Notes: generated from the letters alone by a model not told the origin. A stretch of DNA of 64,000 bases from Polaribacter marinaquae (GCF_038019025.1 NZ_CP150496.1:2186001-2250000); one strand, 5' to 3'. Positions 1-8,504 are shown, counted from the stretch's first letter. A program made the numbers and translations.

Positions 1-1
1 T

Positions 2-1822
2 CAAGAGTTTTTATCTAGAAGACCAGATGCAGGAAACATTAACGGAGCGCCAGAAACTGCTGCTGCTAAATTTTTAATTAATGGTTCTTATAAATTAAGT
101 GAGCAGTCTAACTTATATTTTAATGCTGCATTTGTAAATAAGAAAGTAAATTCTTTTGCAAACTATAGAACTCCGTATTGGAGAACCGTTACAGATTTTC
201 CTTATTTAGCAGATTTCTTTCCAGGAGACAACCCTAATACAGCAGGAGGTTATGATGGTTATGTACCAACTTTTGAAGGAGATTTAAATGATTACAATGC
301 TACAGTTGGTTTTAAATCTGTAATTAACGATTGGAATGTTGATGCAAGTTTTACAACCGGTGGAAACTCGCAAACTTATAAAGTAAACAACTCTCATAAT
401 AGAAACTTTGTGTATTCTCCTTCTACTTGGGTAGATGCTAATAACAACGGAACAATTGATGATGGTGAAGTTACAGAAGGTTCTCAATTATATAGAGAAA
501 ACAGTAAAAAATCTTTTGATCCAGGAGGAACTTCTTTTTCTCATAATGTAGGTAATATTGATGTTTCTAAGATTCTTTCTGATAATTTAAGTGTTGCTTT
601 TGGTACAGAATTTAGATATGAAACTTTTGAAATTATAGAAGGTGAATTAGGTTCTTATGATGGTGGAGGAGCAGATTCTTTCGCAGGAAATAGCCCAGAA
701 AATTCAGGTCAATTTACACGTTATAACTTTGGTGGTTATGCTTCTTTAAACTGGAATCCTACAGAGAATTTAACTTTAGATGGTACAATTAGAAGTGAAA
801 ATTATTCAGATTTTGGAAATGCTTTTGTTTGGAAAGCAAGTGGTGCTTACACAATAAATGATAAGTATACATTAAGAGGTTCTTTATCTACAGGATTTAG
901 AGCGCCAACATTACATCAAATTTATACACAAAAAGCTCAATATAGTTTTGTGCCAGGTCAAGGTATTCAAGTAGGTGGTTTGGTTAACAATGTATCTTCT
1001 CAGGCAGGATTGTTAGGAATACCTAAATTAAAAGAAGAAACTTCTACAAACTTTACTTTAGGTTTAGGAGGAAAAGTAAACAGAAACCTAAGTTTTACAG
1101 TAGATTATTATAGTATTAATGTAGAAGATAGAATTGTTCTAAGTACAGAGATTACACCACCAGCTTTACCAGCATTTGATGGTTTATCAGATTTAAGCTT
1201 TTTCGTAAATGCTTTAGACACTAAAACTTCTGGTTTAGATGTTGTAATTGGTTATAATAAAATAGAATTAGGAGATGGTAAATTAGGATTTAATTTATCG
1301 GGTAACTATACGATCAAAAATGAGAGAGATGGCGAAGTTAAAAACCCTGCTTCTGTAGCTGCTACAGGTCAGTCTGTTGTTAATGCAACTCAAGAAGCAT
1401 TGTTTTTTACTTCAAGGCCACAAACAAAATGGATTTTAGGTTCTACTTATGATATTAATAAGTGGGGATTCTCTTTAAACAACACGTATTTTGGTAAAAC
1501 AACATTTAAACAACAAGGTTTAGATGCTAATTTAAGAACAGAGTTTACACCAAAAGTTGTTACAGATTTAGGAATCAACTTTAACGCTACAGAAAAGTTA
1601 ACTTTAGCTTTAAACGTTAATAATTTATTTAATGTTTTACCAGAATGGAGCTTTAAAGCAGAAAACGCAGCAGGAACAGCAATTATTAATGATCCGGCAG
1701 CAATTAAAAATCAATCTAACTTGATAACTTTTAACCAACGTTATTCTCAAATGACGTATGATGGTTACCACTTTAGCCAGTTAGGTACAATGTTTAATTT
1801 ATCTTTAAACTACCAGTTCTAA
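2..1822 (+). CDS. TonB-dependent outer-membrane receptor, C-terminal part
   Basis: The reading frame is open from the second base, so signal peptide, plug and true start lie upstream of the window; about 606 residues are visible. The protein is rich in alternating aromatic/polar beta-strand segments, carries the barrel motif GFRAPTLHQ near base 893, and ends in NYQF, the terminal aromatic typical of outer-membrane barrels. TonB receptors import bulky or scarce substrates across the outer membrane. No SusD-like partner follows; the next gene is convergent. The substrate cannot be inferred. An internal GTG at 410 is not a credible start because the upstream residues are also barrel-like. Confidence 0.9.
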   Translation, partial: QEFLSRRPDAGNINGAPETAAAKFLINGSYKLSEQSNLYFNAAFVNKKVNSFANYRTPYWRTVTDFPYLADFFPGDNPNTAGGYDGYVPTFEGDLNDYNATVGFKSVINDWNVDASFTTGGNSQTYKVNNSHNRNFVYSPSTWVDANNNGTIDDGEVTEGSQLYRENSKKSFDPGGTSFSHNVGNIDVSKILSDNLSVAFGTEFRYETFEIIEGELGSYDGGGADSFAGNSPENSGQFTRYNFGGYASLNWNPTENLTLDGTIRSENYSDFGNAFVWKASGAYTINDKYTLRGSLSTGFRAPTLHQIYTQKAQYSFVPGQGIQVGGLVNNVSSQAGLLGIPKLKEETSTNFTLGLGGKVNRNLSFTVDYYSINVEDRIVLSTEITPPALPAFDGLSDLSFFVNALDTKTSGLDVVIGYNKIELGDGKLGFNLSGNYTIKNERDGEVKNPASVAATGQSVVNATQEALFFTSRPQTKWILGSTYDINKWGFSLNNTYFGKTTFKQQGLDANLRTEFTPKVVTDLGINFNATEKLTLALNVNNLFNVLPEWSFKAENAAGTAIINDPAAIKNQSNLITFNQRYSQMTYDGYHFSQLGTMFNLSLNYQF

Positions 1823-1849
1823 AGAATAATTATATTTGATTAATTGAAA

Positions 1850-1878
1850 AACGCTACTTGAAAAAGTAGCGTTTTTTT
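1850..1878. terminator. Terminator between TonB receptor and lpxH
   Basis: A 10-bp perfect stem (AACGCTACTT / AAGTAGCGTT) with a GAAA loop is followed by seven T. The A-run on the left side lets it also serve the convergent lpxH. Confidence 0.85.
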
Positions 1879-1898
1879 ATATTTATATTGAAGAAATA

Positions 1899-2660
1899 TT
1901 AGTCCTTTTTAAGAGAAAGTGTTTCGTTTTCGAATTCACCAAATGTAAAATACTGAATCCAATCTCCTAAGTTTATGTAAGTAGAATTTTCTTTTAGTTT
2001 TATTTCTAAAGGAAGGTGTCTGTGCCCAAAAACAAAATAATCGTAGTGTTTTTGTGTTAGCTTCTTTTTACAATATTGTACTAGCCATTCGTTATCTTCT
2101 CCTAAAAACTTAGCGTCTTCATCACCAGAAATCATTTTGTTTTTTACAGACATATATTGTCCTAATTTAACACCTAAATCTGGATGAAGCCATCTAAACA
2201 TCCATTTAAATAAAGGAAAAGTAAATACTTTTTTCATGCGTTTATAGCCTTTATCACCTGGGCCTAAACCATCACCATGTCCTATTAAAAAAACTTTATT
2301 ATTTATTTTAAACTCTTGCGGACTGTGAAATACCGGAATATTTAATTCCTTTTCAAAATAATCGTTCATCCATAAATCATGGTTTCCAACGAAAAAATAA
2401 ATAGGAGTTCCAGCATCTTTAATTTCTGCAAGTTTGCCTAAGACTCTAACAAATCCTTTAGGTACAACTGTTTTGTATTCGAACCAAAAGTCGAATAAAT
2501 CGCCTAATAAAAAAATAGCTTCAGCATCTTTTTTAATAGTATTTAACCAATTTACAAACCGTTGTTCTCTAGGAAAACTTGCTTCTGCAGTTGGTGCTCC
2601 TAGATGTTGATCAGAAGCAAAATATACTTTTTTGTTATTGGCTGTAGTAATAGAAATCAT
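1899..2660 (-). CDS. lpxH: UDP-2,3-diacylglucosamine diphosphatase
   Basis: This calcineurin-like metallophosphoesterase cleaves UDP-2,3-diacylglucosamine to lipid X and UMP, the fourth step of lipid A synthesis, at the inner face of the cytoplasmic membrane. All five metal-binding blocks are visible: SDQHLG (residues 16-21), GDLFDF (53-58), GNHD (92-95), GHGDG (127-131) and GHRH near residue 213. The 253-residue length fits the family. It is the last gene of a minus-strand run behind the S41 protease, 15 bases downstream of it. Bacteroidota also carry LpxH-like paralogs of other function, so the exact substrate is a family-level call. Confidence 0.85.
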   Translation of the reverse strand: MISITTANNKKVYFASDQHLGAPTAEASFPREQRFVNWLNTIKKDAEAIFLLGDLFDFWFEYKTVVPKGFVRVLGKLAEIKDAGTPIYFFVGNHDLWMNDYFEKELNIPVFHSPQEFKINNKVFLIGHGDGLGPGDKGYKRMKKVFTFPLFKWMFRWLHPDLGVKLGQYMSVKNKMISGDEDAKFLGEDNEWLVQYCKKKLTQKHYDYFVFGHRHLPLEIKLKENSTYINLGDWIQYFTFGEFENETLSLKKD

Positions 2661-2675
2661 TGCTACAAAGTAAAG

Positions 2676-4271
2676 CTATTCGTTGTTAGTTTCCAACTCT
2701 AAAACTTTTTGAAGCATTTTGTCGTCTTTATGAATAATTCTATAAAAACCAACATCTCCAAAAAGTACGTTTGCAATAGATGCTTTTAAGTATTTCTTAA
2801 TGCTTTGTTTTGTTCTAAAAGAAGGTTTTATTTTGTCTTTAATTTCTGATAAATAAGTATTGTATATTTTGTCGTCTGTATCAAAATCATTTATAAAAGA
2901 TTCGATATTCCAAGTAGATAATTCTTTTCTATTATTATCTACATAATCAAAAGCAAAATCGTTAATTGTGTTAAAATAATATCTATTCATGTAAGAAGTT
3001 GTGTCTACAGCAACAAAAACATCAGGAATAATACCACCACCGCCATATACTATTTTTCCTTTAGGTGTTTTAAAACTTAAAGAATCTACTACTTTTATAC
3101 TGTCTTTATTTAGTAATTCTCCTCTATTTATTCTTTCTTGATAGTCTTTATAATAGTTGCTATTTCCGTTACCAGAATATGGTTTTTGAATAGATCTACC
3201 GGTTGGTGTGTAATAACGAGCTGTAGTTAATCTTACTGCAGAACCATCGCCTAAATCCATTTCTATTTGCACCAAACCTTTACCAAAAGAACGTCTACCA
3301 ATTATGGTTCCTTTGTCGTTGTCTTGCAAGGCACCGGCAACAATTTCTGATGCTGATGCTGAGTTTTCGTCAATTAAAACATATAAACCACCTTTTTCAA
3401 AATCTCCTTTAGATGTTGCAAAAGATTCGTCGATATCGCCTTTATTATCTTTTGTAAAAACAATTAATTTATCGTCTTCTAAAAACTCATCAACAATACT
3501 GTTCGCAATGTCTATAAAACCACCGCCATTGCCACGAAGATCTAAAACTAAATCTGTCATACCATCGTCTATTAAACTATTTAATGATGATTTAAATTCT
3601 GAATACGTGTTTCTAGCAAAACGATCTAATTTTATATAGCCAATAGAGTCGTTAATCATGTAAGATAAGTCTACACTTTTGATGTTTACTTTACCGCGAG
3701 TAACATCTACTGTAAAAATAGAATCTGTACTTTTTCTATAAATTTGAAGCTCTACTTTGGTACCAGGTTCTCCTTTTAAGTATTCTGGCACTTTGTTAGC
3801 AAAAACATTTACACCAAACTTGTTAAACATATTTTGCCCAAATAAAGTGTCTTGGTTTGCCATTAAGATTCTGTCGCCGGCTTTAATACCTGCTTTAATA
3901 CTTGGACCTCCTTTTATAGGCTGAATTACGGTAATTGAGTCTGAAATCATTCTAAATTGAACACCAATACCAACAAAATTACCTTGCATGTTTTCTTTAA
4001 CAGCTTGTAAGTTTTCTTTAGGAATATAAACAGAATGTGGGTCTAGTTTACCCAACATTTGTGTAATTGCACCATCTAATAAACTATCTGTAGAGACTTT
4101 GTCTACATAATCGTTTTCTATAAAATTTATAAGTTTTTTTATTTTTTGTTCTTGAGAAGAGCTTTTCGAAAAAGACATTAAACTGCTAGAGTTTCCGCCA
4201 AAAGATAATCCTATTAAAATTCCAAAAACAACAGCAACTGCAAGAAATAATGGAAGGTTTTTTTTATTCAT
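2676..4271 (-). CDS. S41 family C-terminal processing peptidase
   Basis: A periplasmic, tail-specific serine protease anchored by an N-terminal membrane segment (residues 7-25). A PDZ domain spans about 90-180 (GVQFRMIS to VELQIYR). The peptidase core carries the NSASASE motif with probable nucleophile S306 and general base K331 in SFGKG, the 25-residue spacing of the Prc/CtpA family. Length of 531 residues is normal. Its start overlaps the upstream deaminase by 8 bases, so the two are translationally coupled. Substrates are unknown; family members trim or degrade envelope proteins. Confidence 0.92.
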   Translation of the reverse strand: MNKKNLPLFLAVAVVFGILIGLSFGGNSSSLMSFSKSSSQEQKIKKLINFIENDYVDKVSTDSLLDGAITQMLGKLDPHSVYIPKENLQAVKENMQGNFVGIGVQFRMISDSITVIQPIKGGPSIKAGIKAGDRILMANQDTLFGQNMFNKFGVNVFANKVPEYLKGEPGTKVELQIYRKSTDSIFTVDVTRGKVNIKSVDLSYMINDSIGYIKLDRFARNTYSEFKSSLNSLIDDGMTDLVLDLRGNGGGFIDIANSIVDEFLEDDKLIVFTKDNKGDIDESFATSKGDFEKGGLYVLIDENSASASEIVAGALQDNDKGTIIGRRSFGKGLVQIEMDLGDGSAVRLTTARYYTPTGRSIQKPYSGNGNSNYYKDYQERINRGELLNKDSIKVVDSLSFKTPKGKIVYGGGGIIPDVFVAVDTTSYMNRYYFNTINDFAFDYVDNNRKELSTWNIESFINDFDTDDKIYNTYLSEIKDKIKPSFRTKQSIKKYLKASIANVLFGDVGFYRIIHKDDKMLQKVLELETNNE

Positions 4272-4689
4272 AAGGTAAATTCATTAATTCTACGCCAGCC
4301 TTTTCTAAAAATTTTAAACCAGAAAGATCTTTGTATGCATTAGCATAAACAACTCTTTTAATACCTGCTTGATGAATTAATTTACTGCATTGCGTGCAAG
4401 GAGATAAAGTAATGTAAAGTGTTGCGCCTTTTGCAGATTGAGTAGAACTTGCAACTTTTAAAATTGCGTTTGCTTCTGCGTGTAAAACTTCCCACTTTGT
4501 GTCTCCGTTGTCATCTTCACAACAGTTGTCAAAACCCGTTGGGGTTCCGTTAAATCCGTCTGAAATAATCATTCTATCTTTTACAATTAAAGCACCTACT
4601 TGTTTGCGTTTACAATGAGAAAGTTTGCCCCATTCTAAAGCCATTCTTAAGTAAGCTTTGTCGTATTTTAATTGCTTCTTTTCTGTCAT
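4264..4689 (-). CDS. dCMP deaminase (ComEB-type cytidine/deoxycytidylate deaminase)
   Basis: A zinc deaminase that turns dCMP into dUMP, the precursor for thymidylate. The zinc and proton-shuttle motif HAE is at residues 70-72 and the second zinc motif PCTQC at 97-101. A Cys pair (C56, C57) and H25-C26 upstream match the extra structural zinc site seen in this family. Length of 141 residues is typical. It is first in a minus-strand operon with the S41 protease, overlapping it by 8 bases. Confidence 0.88.
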   Translation of the reverse strand: MTEKKQLKYDKAYLRMALEWGKLSHCKRKQVGALIVKDRMIISDGFNGTPTGFDNCCEDDNGDTKWEVLHAEANAILKVASSTQSAKGATLYITLSPCTQCSKLIHQAGIKRVVYANAYKDLSGLKFLEKAGVELMNLPYE

Positions 4690-4750
4690 AGTTTACGAAA
4701 GTATAAAGATTAATAGAATTAAGACGTTAATTATTAGTCAAAATTTATAG

Positions 4751-5332
4751 TTACCAAAAAACTCTGTCTAACATCATTTGTATAGAAAAACCGATTACGA
4801 TAGAAGAACAAACTAAAATCCAATCTCTTCTTGTTACCTTAAAAAAGTTTTGTAAAAGAGTACCAATTATTAAAATACCTAAAACAATTATTATTTGTGC
4901 AGCTTCTATACCAACAGCAAATTCTAATAATGGCATTAATTTATCATCTTCTTTACCAATCATCATTTTAAAATAATTAGAAAAACCTAAACCGTGAATT
5001 AAACCAAAGAATAAAGCAAATACTAAGTTGGTGTTTTCTTTACCATAAGATGATTTTTTAGCTGTAAAAACATTAATTACACCCGTAATAAAAATAGTAA
5101 CTGGTATTAAAAACTCTATCAGTTTCATATCTATATTTAAAATGCCGTAAGCAGATAAAGCTAAGGTTATAGAATGACCAATGGTAAAAAGTGTAACCAA
5201 CCATAAAACTTTTTTTAGTTGGTTAAAACTGAATACTACAGCTAAAACAATTAAAAATAAAATATGATCGTAAGCATTAAAGTCTAACACGTGGTTAAGA
5301 CCCATTTTAAAATATAAAATAAAATCGTCCAT
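4751..5332 (-). CDS. HupE/UreJ family membrane protein
   Basis: A 193-residue integral membrane protein with about six hydrophobic segments. It carries the family signature of an early aspartate/histidine pair (residues 22-23, YDHILFL), then GHSITL and GLIHGLGF. HupE/UreJ proteins are thought to import nickel or a related metal, but flavobacterial members usually stand alone without hydrogenase or urease genes, as here, so the metal is uncertain. It has its own -7 box at 5356-5363. It may be co-transcribed with the deaminase behind it, 61 bases away. Confidence 0.8.
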   Translation of the reverse strand: MDDFILYFKMGLNHVLDFNAYDHILFLIVLAVVFSFNQLKKVLWLVTLFTIGHSITLALSAYGILNIDMKLIEFLIPVTIFITGVINVFTAKKSSYGKENTNLVFALFFGLIHGLGFSNYFKMMIGKEDDKLMPLLEFAVGIEAAQIIIVLGILIIGTLLQNFFKVTRRDWILVCSSIVIGFSIQMMLDRVFW

Positions 5333-5355
5333 TTTTGTTGAATTTAGAGGAAAAT

Positions 5356-5363
5356 CAAAGATA
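5356..5363 (-). promoter_or_regulatory. -7 box (TATCTTTG) of the HupE-like gene
   Basis: Read on the minus strand this is TATCTTTG, a perfect Bacteroidota TAnnTTTG element. The expected transcript start lies about 20 bases before the ATG at 5332. No clear -33 TTG is seen. Confidence 0.5.
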
Positions 5364-5401
5364 TTAAAAACTTAAAACAACTCTAAATTATTTTAGAAAC
5401 T

Positions 5402-5440
5402 ATTATTATTGGTAAACCAAACTGGTTTACCAATAATAAT
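5402..5440. promoter_or_regulatory. 18-bp perfect inverted repeat, GntR/FadR-type operator
   Basis: Two perfect 18-base arms (left 5402-5419, right 5423-5440) flank a 3-base AAC centre. The inner core is TTGGTAAACCA and its complement TGGTTTACCAA. Cores of the TGGT..ACCA kind are the established sites of FadR-subfamily GntR regulators, including uronate regulators such as UxuR. It lies just upstream of a -7 box and of a truncated dehydrogenase gene; no GntR regulator is encoded in the window. Which protein binds is inference. Confidence 0.6.
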
Positions 5441-5445
5441 ATGGT

Positions 5446-5453
5446 TATATTTG
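5446..5453 (+). promoter_or_regulatory. Orphan -7 box (TATATTTG) behind the operator
   Basis: TATATTTG begins five bases after the right arm of the inverted repeat, so a repressor bound there would cover the promoter. The transcript would run into the truncated SDR gene. Confidence 0.45.
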
Positions 5454-5564
5454 TGTTGTTGGCTTGTTTTGAATTGGTTTAGTTATTTGTAAATCATCTA
5501 ATTAGTCTCTAAAAAGTGCTGCTTTTGAACTAGTATTTACCATTTATTTATTTTTAAAATAATC

Positions 5565-6137
5565 TTTGATGAAAATGCAGTAACTTCTAATATTGTTGCA
5601 ATAGGAGAAAAGTATGGTAAAATTGATGTACTTGTAAATAATGCAGGTGGTTTAGGAGGTAGATCTCGTTTCGAAGAAATGACTACAGAGTTTTATAAGT
5701 TTGTAATGGCTTTAAACTTAGATTCTACTTTTTATGCTTCTAGAGCAGCTATACCTTTCTTAAAGAAAAGTGATTATGCATCTATTATTAACTATACGTC
5801 TAATGCAGGTTGGAATGCTGGTGGACCAGAAGCAGGTATTTACGGTACTTCTAAAGCAGGTGTACACGCAATAACAAGAGCTTTAGCAAAAGATTTAGCA
5901 GAATATAGTATTAGAGTAAATGCAGTTTCTCCAGGAACTATAGATACTCCTTTTCACGCACAAATTAAATCAACAAAACCAGAAGTTTTTGCTTCTTGGG
6001 CAAACAATATTATGTTAGGTAGATTAGGACAACCAGAAGATGTTGCCGGTGTTGTATCTTTCTTAGCAGGTAAAGATTCAGCTTTCTTAACAGCAGAAAC
6101 TATTCAAGTTGGTGGTGGACAAGCTTTAGGAATTTAA
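5565..6137 (+). pseudogene. N-terminally truncated SDR dehydrogenase (probable uronate/DEH reductase remnant)
   Basis: The homologous frame begins at FDENAV near 5565 and runs through NNAG (about 5637-5648), the catalytic serine in TSNAG, YGTSK and the C-terminal GG. The preceding residues from the stop at 5526 do not resemble an SDR. The first 60-odd residues, including the TGxxxGxG cofactor loop, are missing, and there is no in-frame start before the ATG at 5679, which falls past NNAG. A product from that ATG (152 residues) could not bind NAD(P). Position next to kdgK and kdgA suggests a former 4-deoxy-L-erythro-5-hexoseulose uronate (DEH) reductase; this specificity is inferred from context. 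Confidence 0.75.
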
Positions 6138-6164
6138 GAAATTATTTTTTTTGAATTTGAGTTT

Positions 6165-6196
6165 AAACCTCTCTAAAATTTATTTTAGGGAGGTTT
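6165..6196. terminator. Hairpin between SDR remnant and lacI-type gene
   Basis: Arms AAACCTCTCTAAAA and TTTTAGGGAGGTTT pair with one G-T wobble. It sits between two convergent genes and overlaps the stop codon of the regulator. Confidence 0.65.
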
Positions 6197-7220
6197 ATAC
6201 TTTATTAGAAGATTTTCTTATAATTAATTCTGCATCAAGAATTTGCTTTCTTAATTCTTGTTTAATCGTTTTTTTATGAGTGTAGTTTAGAAAAGTTTCT
6301 GCAGCTAATTTACCTATTTGTTCACTGTGTTGGTTAACACTTGTTATGCTAGGTGTAACCATGTCTGTAAAAGGTTCATTTCCAAAACCAACCAATGCAA
6401 TTTCTTCTGGCATTTTAATACCTTGTTCATTTAATACTTGTAATGCACCCAAAGCGGCATAATCACCAGCAACATAAACTGCATCTGGTCTATTTTTTAA
6501 TTTTAAGAGTTCTTGCATTTTCTCTCTTCCATTTTCAATAGAGAGATTCGTTTCAATCAACAACTCATCATCCAAAGGTAAATTGTGTTTTTTTAATGCA
6601 TCAATATAACCTCTAATTCTGTTGTTATAAATTCTTGTTCTTTTGTAACCACCTATATGCGCAATTCTTTTGCATCCTTGTGCTAACAAGTGTTCTACTA
6701 TTACATGGCTACTATTATAATCATCAATACCAATATAATCTACATTTAAATCGTTCTCACCTCTATCAAACAATATTAATGGTATTCCTTTAGATTTAAT
6801 CTTTTCATAATACTGTAAGTCTACAGTTTCATTGGCCATAGAAGCAATAATACCATCTACTTGTGTAAAAAGAAGTGTATCTATACTATCACATTCTTTT
6901 TTATAAGATTCGTTAGATTGGGTTATTATTATATTATAGCCTTTACTGTTTAAAACATGTTCTATATTTTGAATAACAGAAGAGAAAAAATTACTATTTG
7001 TTCTAGGTACAATAACGCCAACCAAATTTGATTTACCGCTTCTTAATGCACTTGCCAAATGATTTGGTTGATAATTTAAATTTTCGGCAACTTGTCTTAC
7101 TGCCTTTTTAGTTTTTTCGCTAATTCTAGAATCGTTATGTAGTGCTTTAGAAACTGCTGCTGCAGAGATATTAAGCACGTTAGCAATATCTTTTATAGTA
7201 GTTTTCTTTTTTTTATTCAA
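6195..7220 (-). CDS. LacI family transcriptional regulator
   Basis: An N-terminal helix-turn-helix of LacI type (TIKDIANVLNISAAAVSKAL, residues about 8-27) with the hinge-region LASALRSGKS is followed by a periplasmic-binding-protein-like sensor domain (LVGVIVPRTNSNFF onward). Length of 341 residues is normal. It is divergent from kdgK with two palindromic sites carrying the LacI-type central CG in between, one covering its own promoter. It therefore probably represses itself and the kdgK-kdgA genes and responds to a sugar or sugar acid such as KDG; the ligand is inference. Confidence 0.92.
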   Translation of the reverse strand: MNKKKKTTIKDIANVLNISAAAVSKALHNDSRISEKTKKAVRQVAENLNYQPNHLASALRSGKSNLVGVIVPRTNSNFFSSVIQNIEHVLNSKGYNIIITQSNESYKKECDSIDTLLFTQVDGIIASMANETVDLQYYEKIKSKGIPLILFDRGENDLNVDYIGIDDYNSSHVIVEHLLAQGCKRIAHIGGYKRTRIYNNRIRGYIDALKKHNLPLDDELLIETNLSIENGREKMQELLKLKNRPDAVYVAGDYAALGALQVLNEQGIKMPEEIALVGFGNEPFTDMVTPSITSVNQHSEQIGKLAAETFLNYTHKKTIKQELRKQILDAELIIRKSSNKV

Positions 7221-7227
7221 ATTTTAT

Positions 7228-7259
7228 CTATATTTGCTTAAACGTTTAAGCAAATATAG
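7228..7259. promoter_or_regulatory. 32-bp perfect palindrome: LacI operator with divergent -7 boxes
   Basis: The left half CTATATTTGCTTAAAC (7228-7243) is matched exactly by its complement in 7244-7259, with the central CG typical of LacI-family sites. Because of the symmetry a TATATTTG box is present on the plus strand (7229-7236, toward kdgK) and on the minus strand (7258-7251, toward the regulator). Repressor bound here would block both promoters. Confidence 0.75.
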
Positions 7260-7274
7260 AACGATAATATTAAT

Positions 7275-7310
7275 AATCAAAATAGACTATTAGCAGTCTC
7301 TATTTTGATT
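7275..7310 (+). other. Hairpin in the probable kdgK leader
   Basis: A 12-bp perfect inverted repeat (AATCAAAATAGA at 7275-7286, TCTATTTTGATT at 7299-7310) with a 12-base loop that can itself form GACT/AGTC pairs. It lies between the two operators and is followed by a T-rich stretch. It could be a leader hairpin, a weak terminator or a protein site. Confidence 0.4.
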
Positions 7311-7327
7311 TTATTTTAAAAGATTGG

Positions 7328-7339
7328 TTAAACGTTTAA
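7328..7339. promoter_or_regulatory. Second LacI-type operator upstream of kdgK
   Basis: TTAAACGTTTAA is a 12-bp palindrome identical to the core of the 32-bp site about 90 bases upstream. It lies 34 bases before the kdgK start. Two spaced copies would allow looping. Confidence 0.65.
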
Positions 7340-7373
7340 GCAATTAACAATTAAATAAAAAATTACAGTAAAA

Positions 7374-8420
7374 ATGGGTAAAGTAGTAACTTTCGGAGAA
7401 ATTATGTTAAGATTGGCTCCACAAGGGTTTTTAAGATTTTCACAAGCAAATAATTTTGATGTTGTTTATGGTGGTGGTGAGTCTAACGTAGCAGTTTCTT
7501 TAGCAAACTATGGTGTAGATGTAGATTTTGTAACTCGTTTACCAAAAAATGATATTGGTGAGTGTGCAATGATGGAGATGAGAAAACGTGGTGTAAATGT
7601 TGATAAAATAGTTTGGGGTGGAGACCGTTTAGGGATTTACTTTTTAGAAACAGGTGCAGTATCAAGAGGATCTAAAGTAGTTTATGATAGAGCACATTCT
7701 GCTATTGCAGAAATAGAATCTGGTATGATCGATTGGGATGCTGTTTTTGATGGTGTAGAGTGGTTTCATTGGACAGGTATTACACCAGCAATTTCGCAAG
7801 GTTCTGCAGATGTTTGTTTAGAAGCCGTAAAAGCTGCAAGCGCTAAAGGAATTACGATTTCTACAGATTTAAATTACAGAGCAAAACTTTGGAAATTTTG
7901 TGATGATGCACATAGAGAAAAAATTATGACAGAGTTAACTTCTTACTGTGATATAGTTTTAGGAAATGAAGAAGATGCAGAAATGCATTTTGGTATTAAG
8001 CCAGAAGGAATCTCTGTACAAACAGAAGGACATAACGTAAAAGCAGAAGCTTTTTTATCTGTATGTGAGCAAATGATGGAAAAGTTTCCAAGAGCTAAAA
8101 AAGTAATTACAACTTTAAGAGGTTCAATTTCTGCATCTCATAATACATGGGCAGGAGTTTTATATGATGGTAAAACATTATACCAAACACGTCAATACCA
8201 AATTACAGATATTGTAGATAGAGTTGGTGGTGGAGATTCATTTATGGGAGGTTTAATCTACGGATTATTAAAATATCCAGAAGATGATCAAAATGCATTA
8301 GATTTTGCCGTTGCAGCTTCTTGTTTAAAGCATACTATTAAAGGAGATGCTAACTTAGCAACAGTTGCCGAAGTAGAAAAATTAATGGGTGGTGATGCAT
8401 CTGGTAGAGTAGCTAGATAA
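7374..8420 (+). CDS. kdgK: 2-dehydro-3-deoxygluconate kinase (PfkB family)
   Basis: A PfkB/ribokinase-fold sugar kinase of 348 residues. It has the N-terminal substrate-binding GGGESNVA (33-40) and the C-terminal signature DRVGGGDSF (282-290), with probable catalytic base D288. It phosphorylates 2-keto-3-deoxygluconate to KDPG, the product the next gene cleaves. The pairing with KdgA and a uronate-type SDR remnant supports KDG rather than another sugar. The ATG is preceded by an A-rich leader as usual in Bacteroidota. Regulation is probably by the divergent LacI protein through the sites at 7228-7259 and 7328-7339. Confidence 0.88.
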   Translation: MGKVVTFGEIMLRLAPQGFLRFSQANNFDVVYGGGESNVAVSLANYGVDVDFVTRLPKNDIGECAMMEMRKRGVNVDKIVWGGDRLGIYFLETGAVSRGSKVVYDRAHSAIAEIESGMIDWDAVFDGVEWFHWTGITPAISQGSADVCLEAVKAASAKGITISTDLNYRAKLWKFCDDAHREKIMTELTSYCDIVLGNEEDAEMHFGIKPEGISVQTEGHNVKAEAFLSVCEQMMEKFPRAKKVITTLRGSISASHNTWAGVLYDGKTLYQTRQYQITDIVDRVGGGDSFMGGLIYGLLKYPEDDQNALDFAVAASCLKHTIKGDANLATVAEVEKLMGGDASGRVAR

Positions 8421-8444
8421 AAATTAGTATTATTATTTGAATTT

Positions 8445-8482
8445 AATTGAGTTCTTAAGATAGTAGTTTTAGGAACTCAATT
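8445..8482 (+). terminator. Hairpin between kdgK and kdgA
   Basis: Arms AATTGAGTTC (8445-8454) and GAACTCAATT (8473-8482) pair perfectly around an 18-base loop, followed by TTAATT rather than a strict T-run. It may attenuate or process the kdgK-kdgA message; the genes are only 84 bases apart. Confidence 0.4.
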
Positions 8483-8504
8483 TTAATTAAAAAAAAGAAA
8501 TAAA

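Noticed and set aside
410..1822. GTG at 410 as start of a separate gene
   Set aside because: The upstream residues from base 2 in the same frame are barrel-like and continuous with it.
3304..3639. 111-codon plus-strand open frame opposite the S41 protease
   Set aside because: It lies wholly antisense to the conserved catalytic core of the protease and has no recognisable domain or promoter.
5679..6137. Possible complete short dehydrogenase starting at the internal ATG
   Set aside because: The homology continues in frame upstream to 5565, and a product from 5679 lacks NNAG and the cofactor loop, so it is treated as a remnant.
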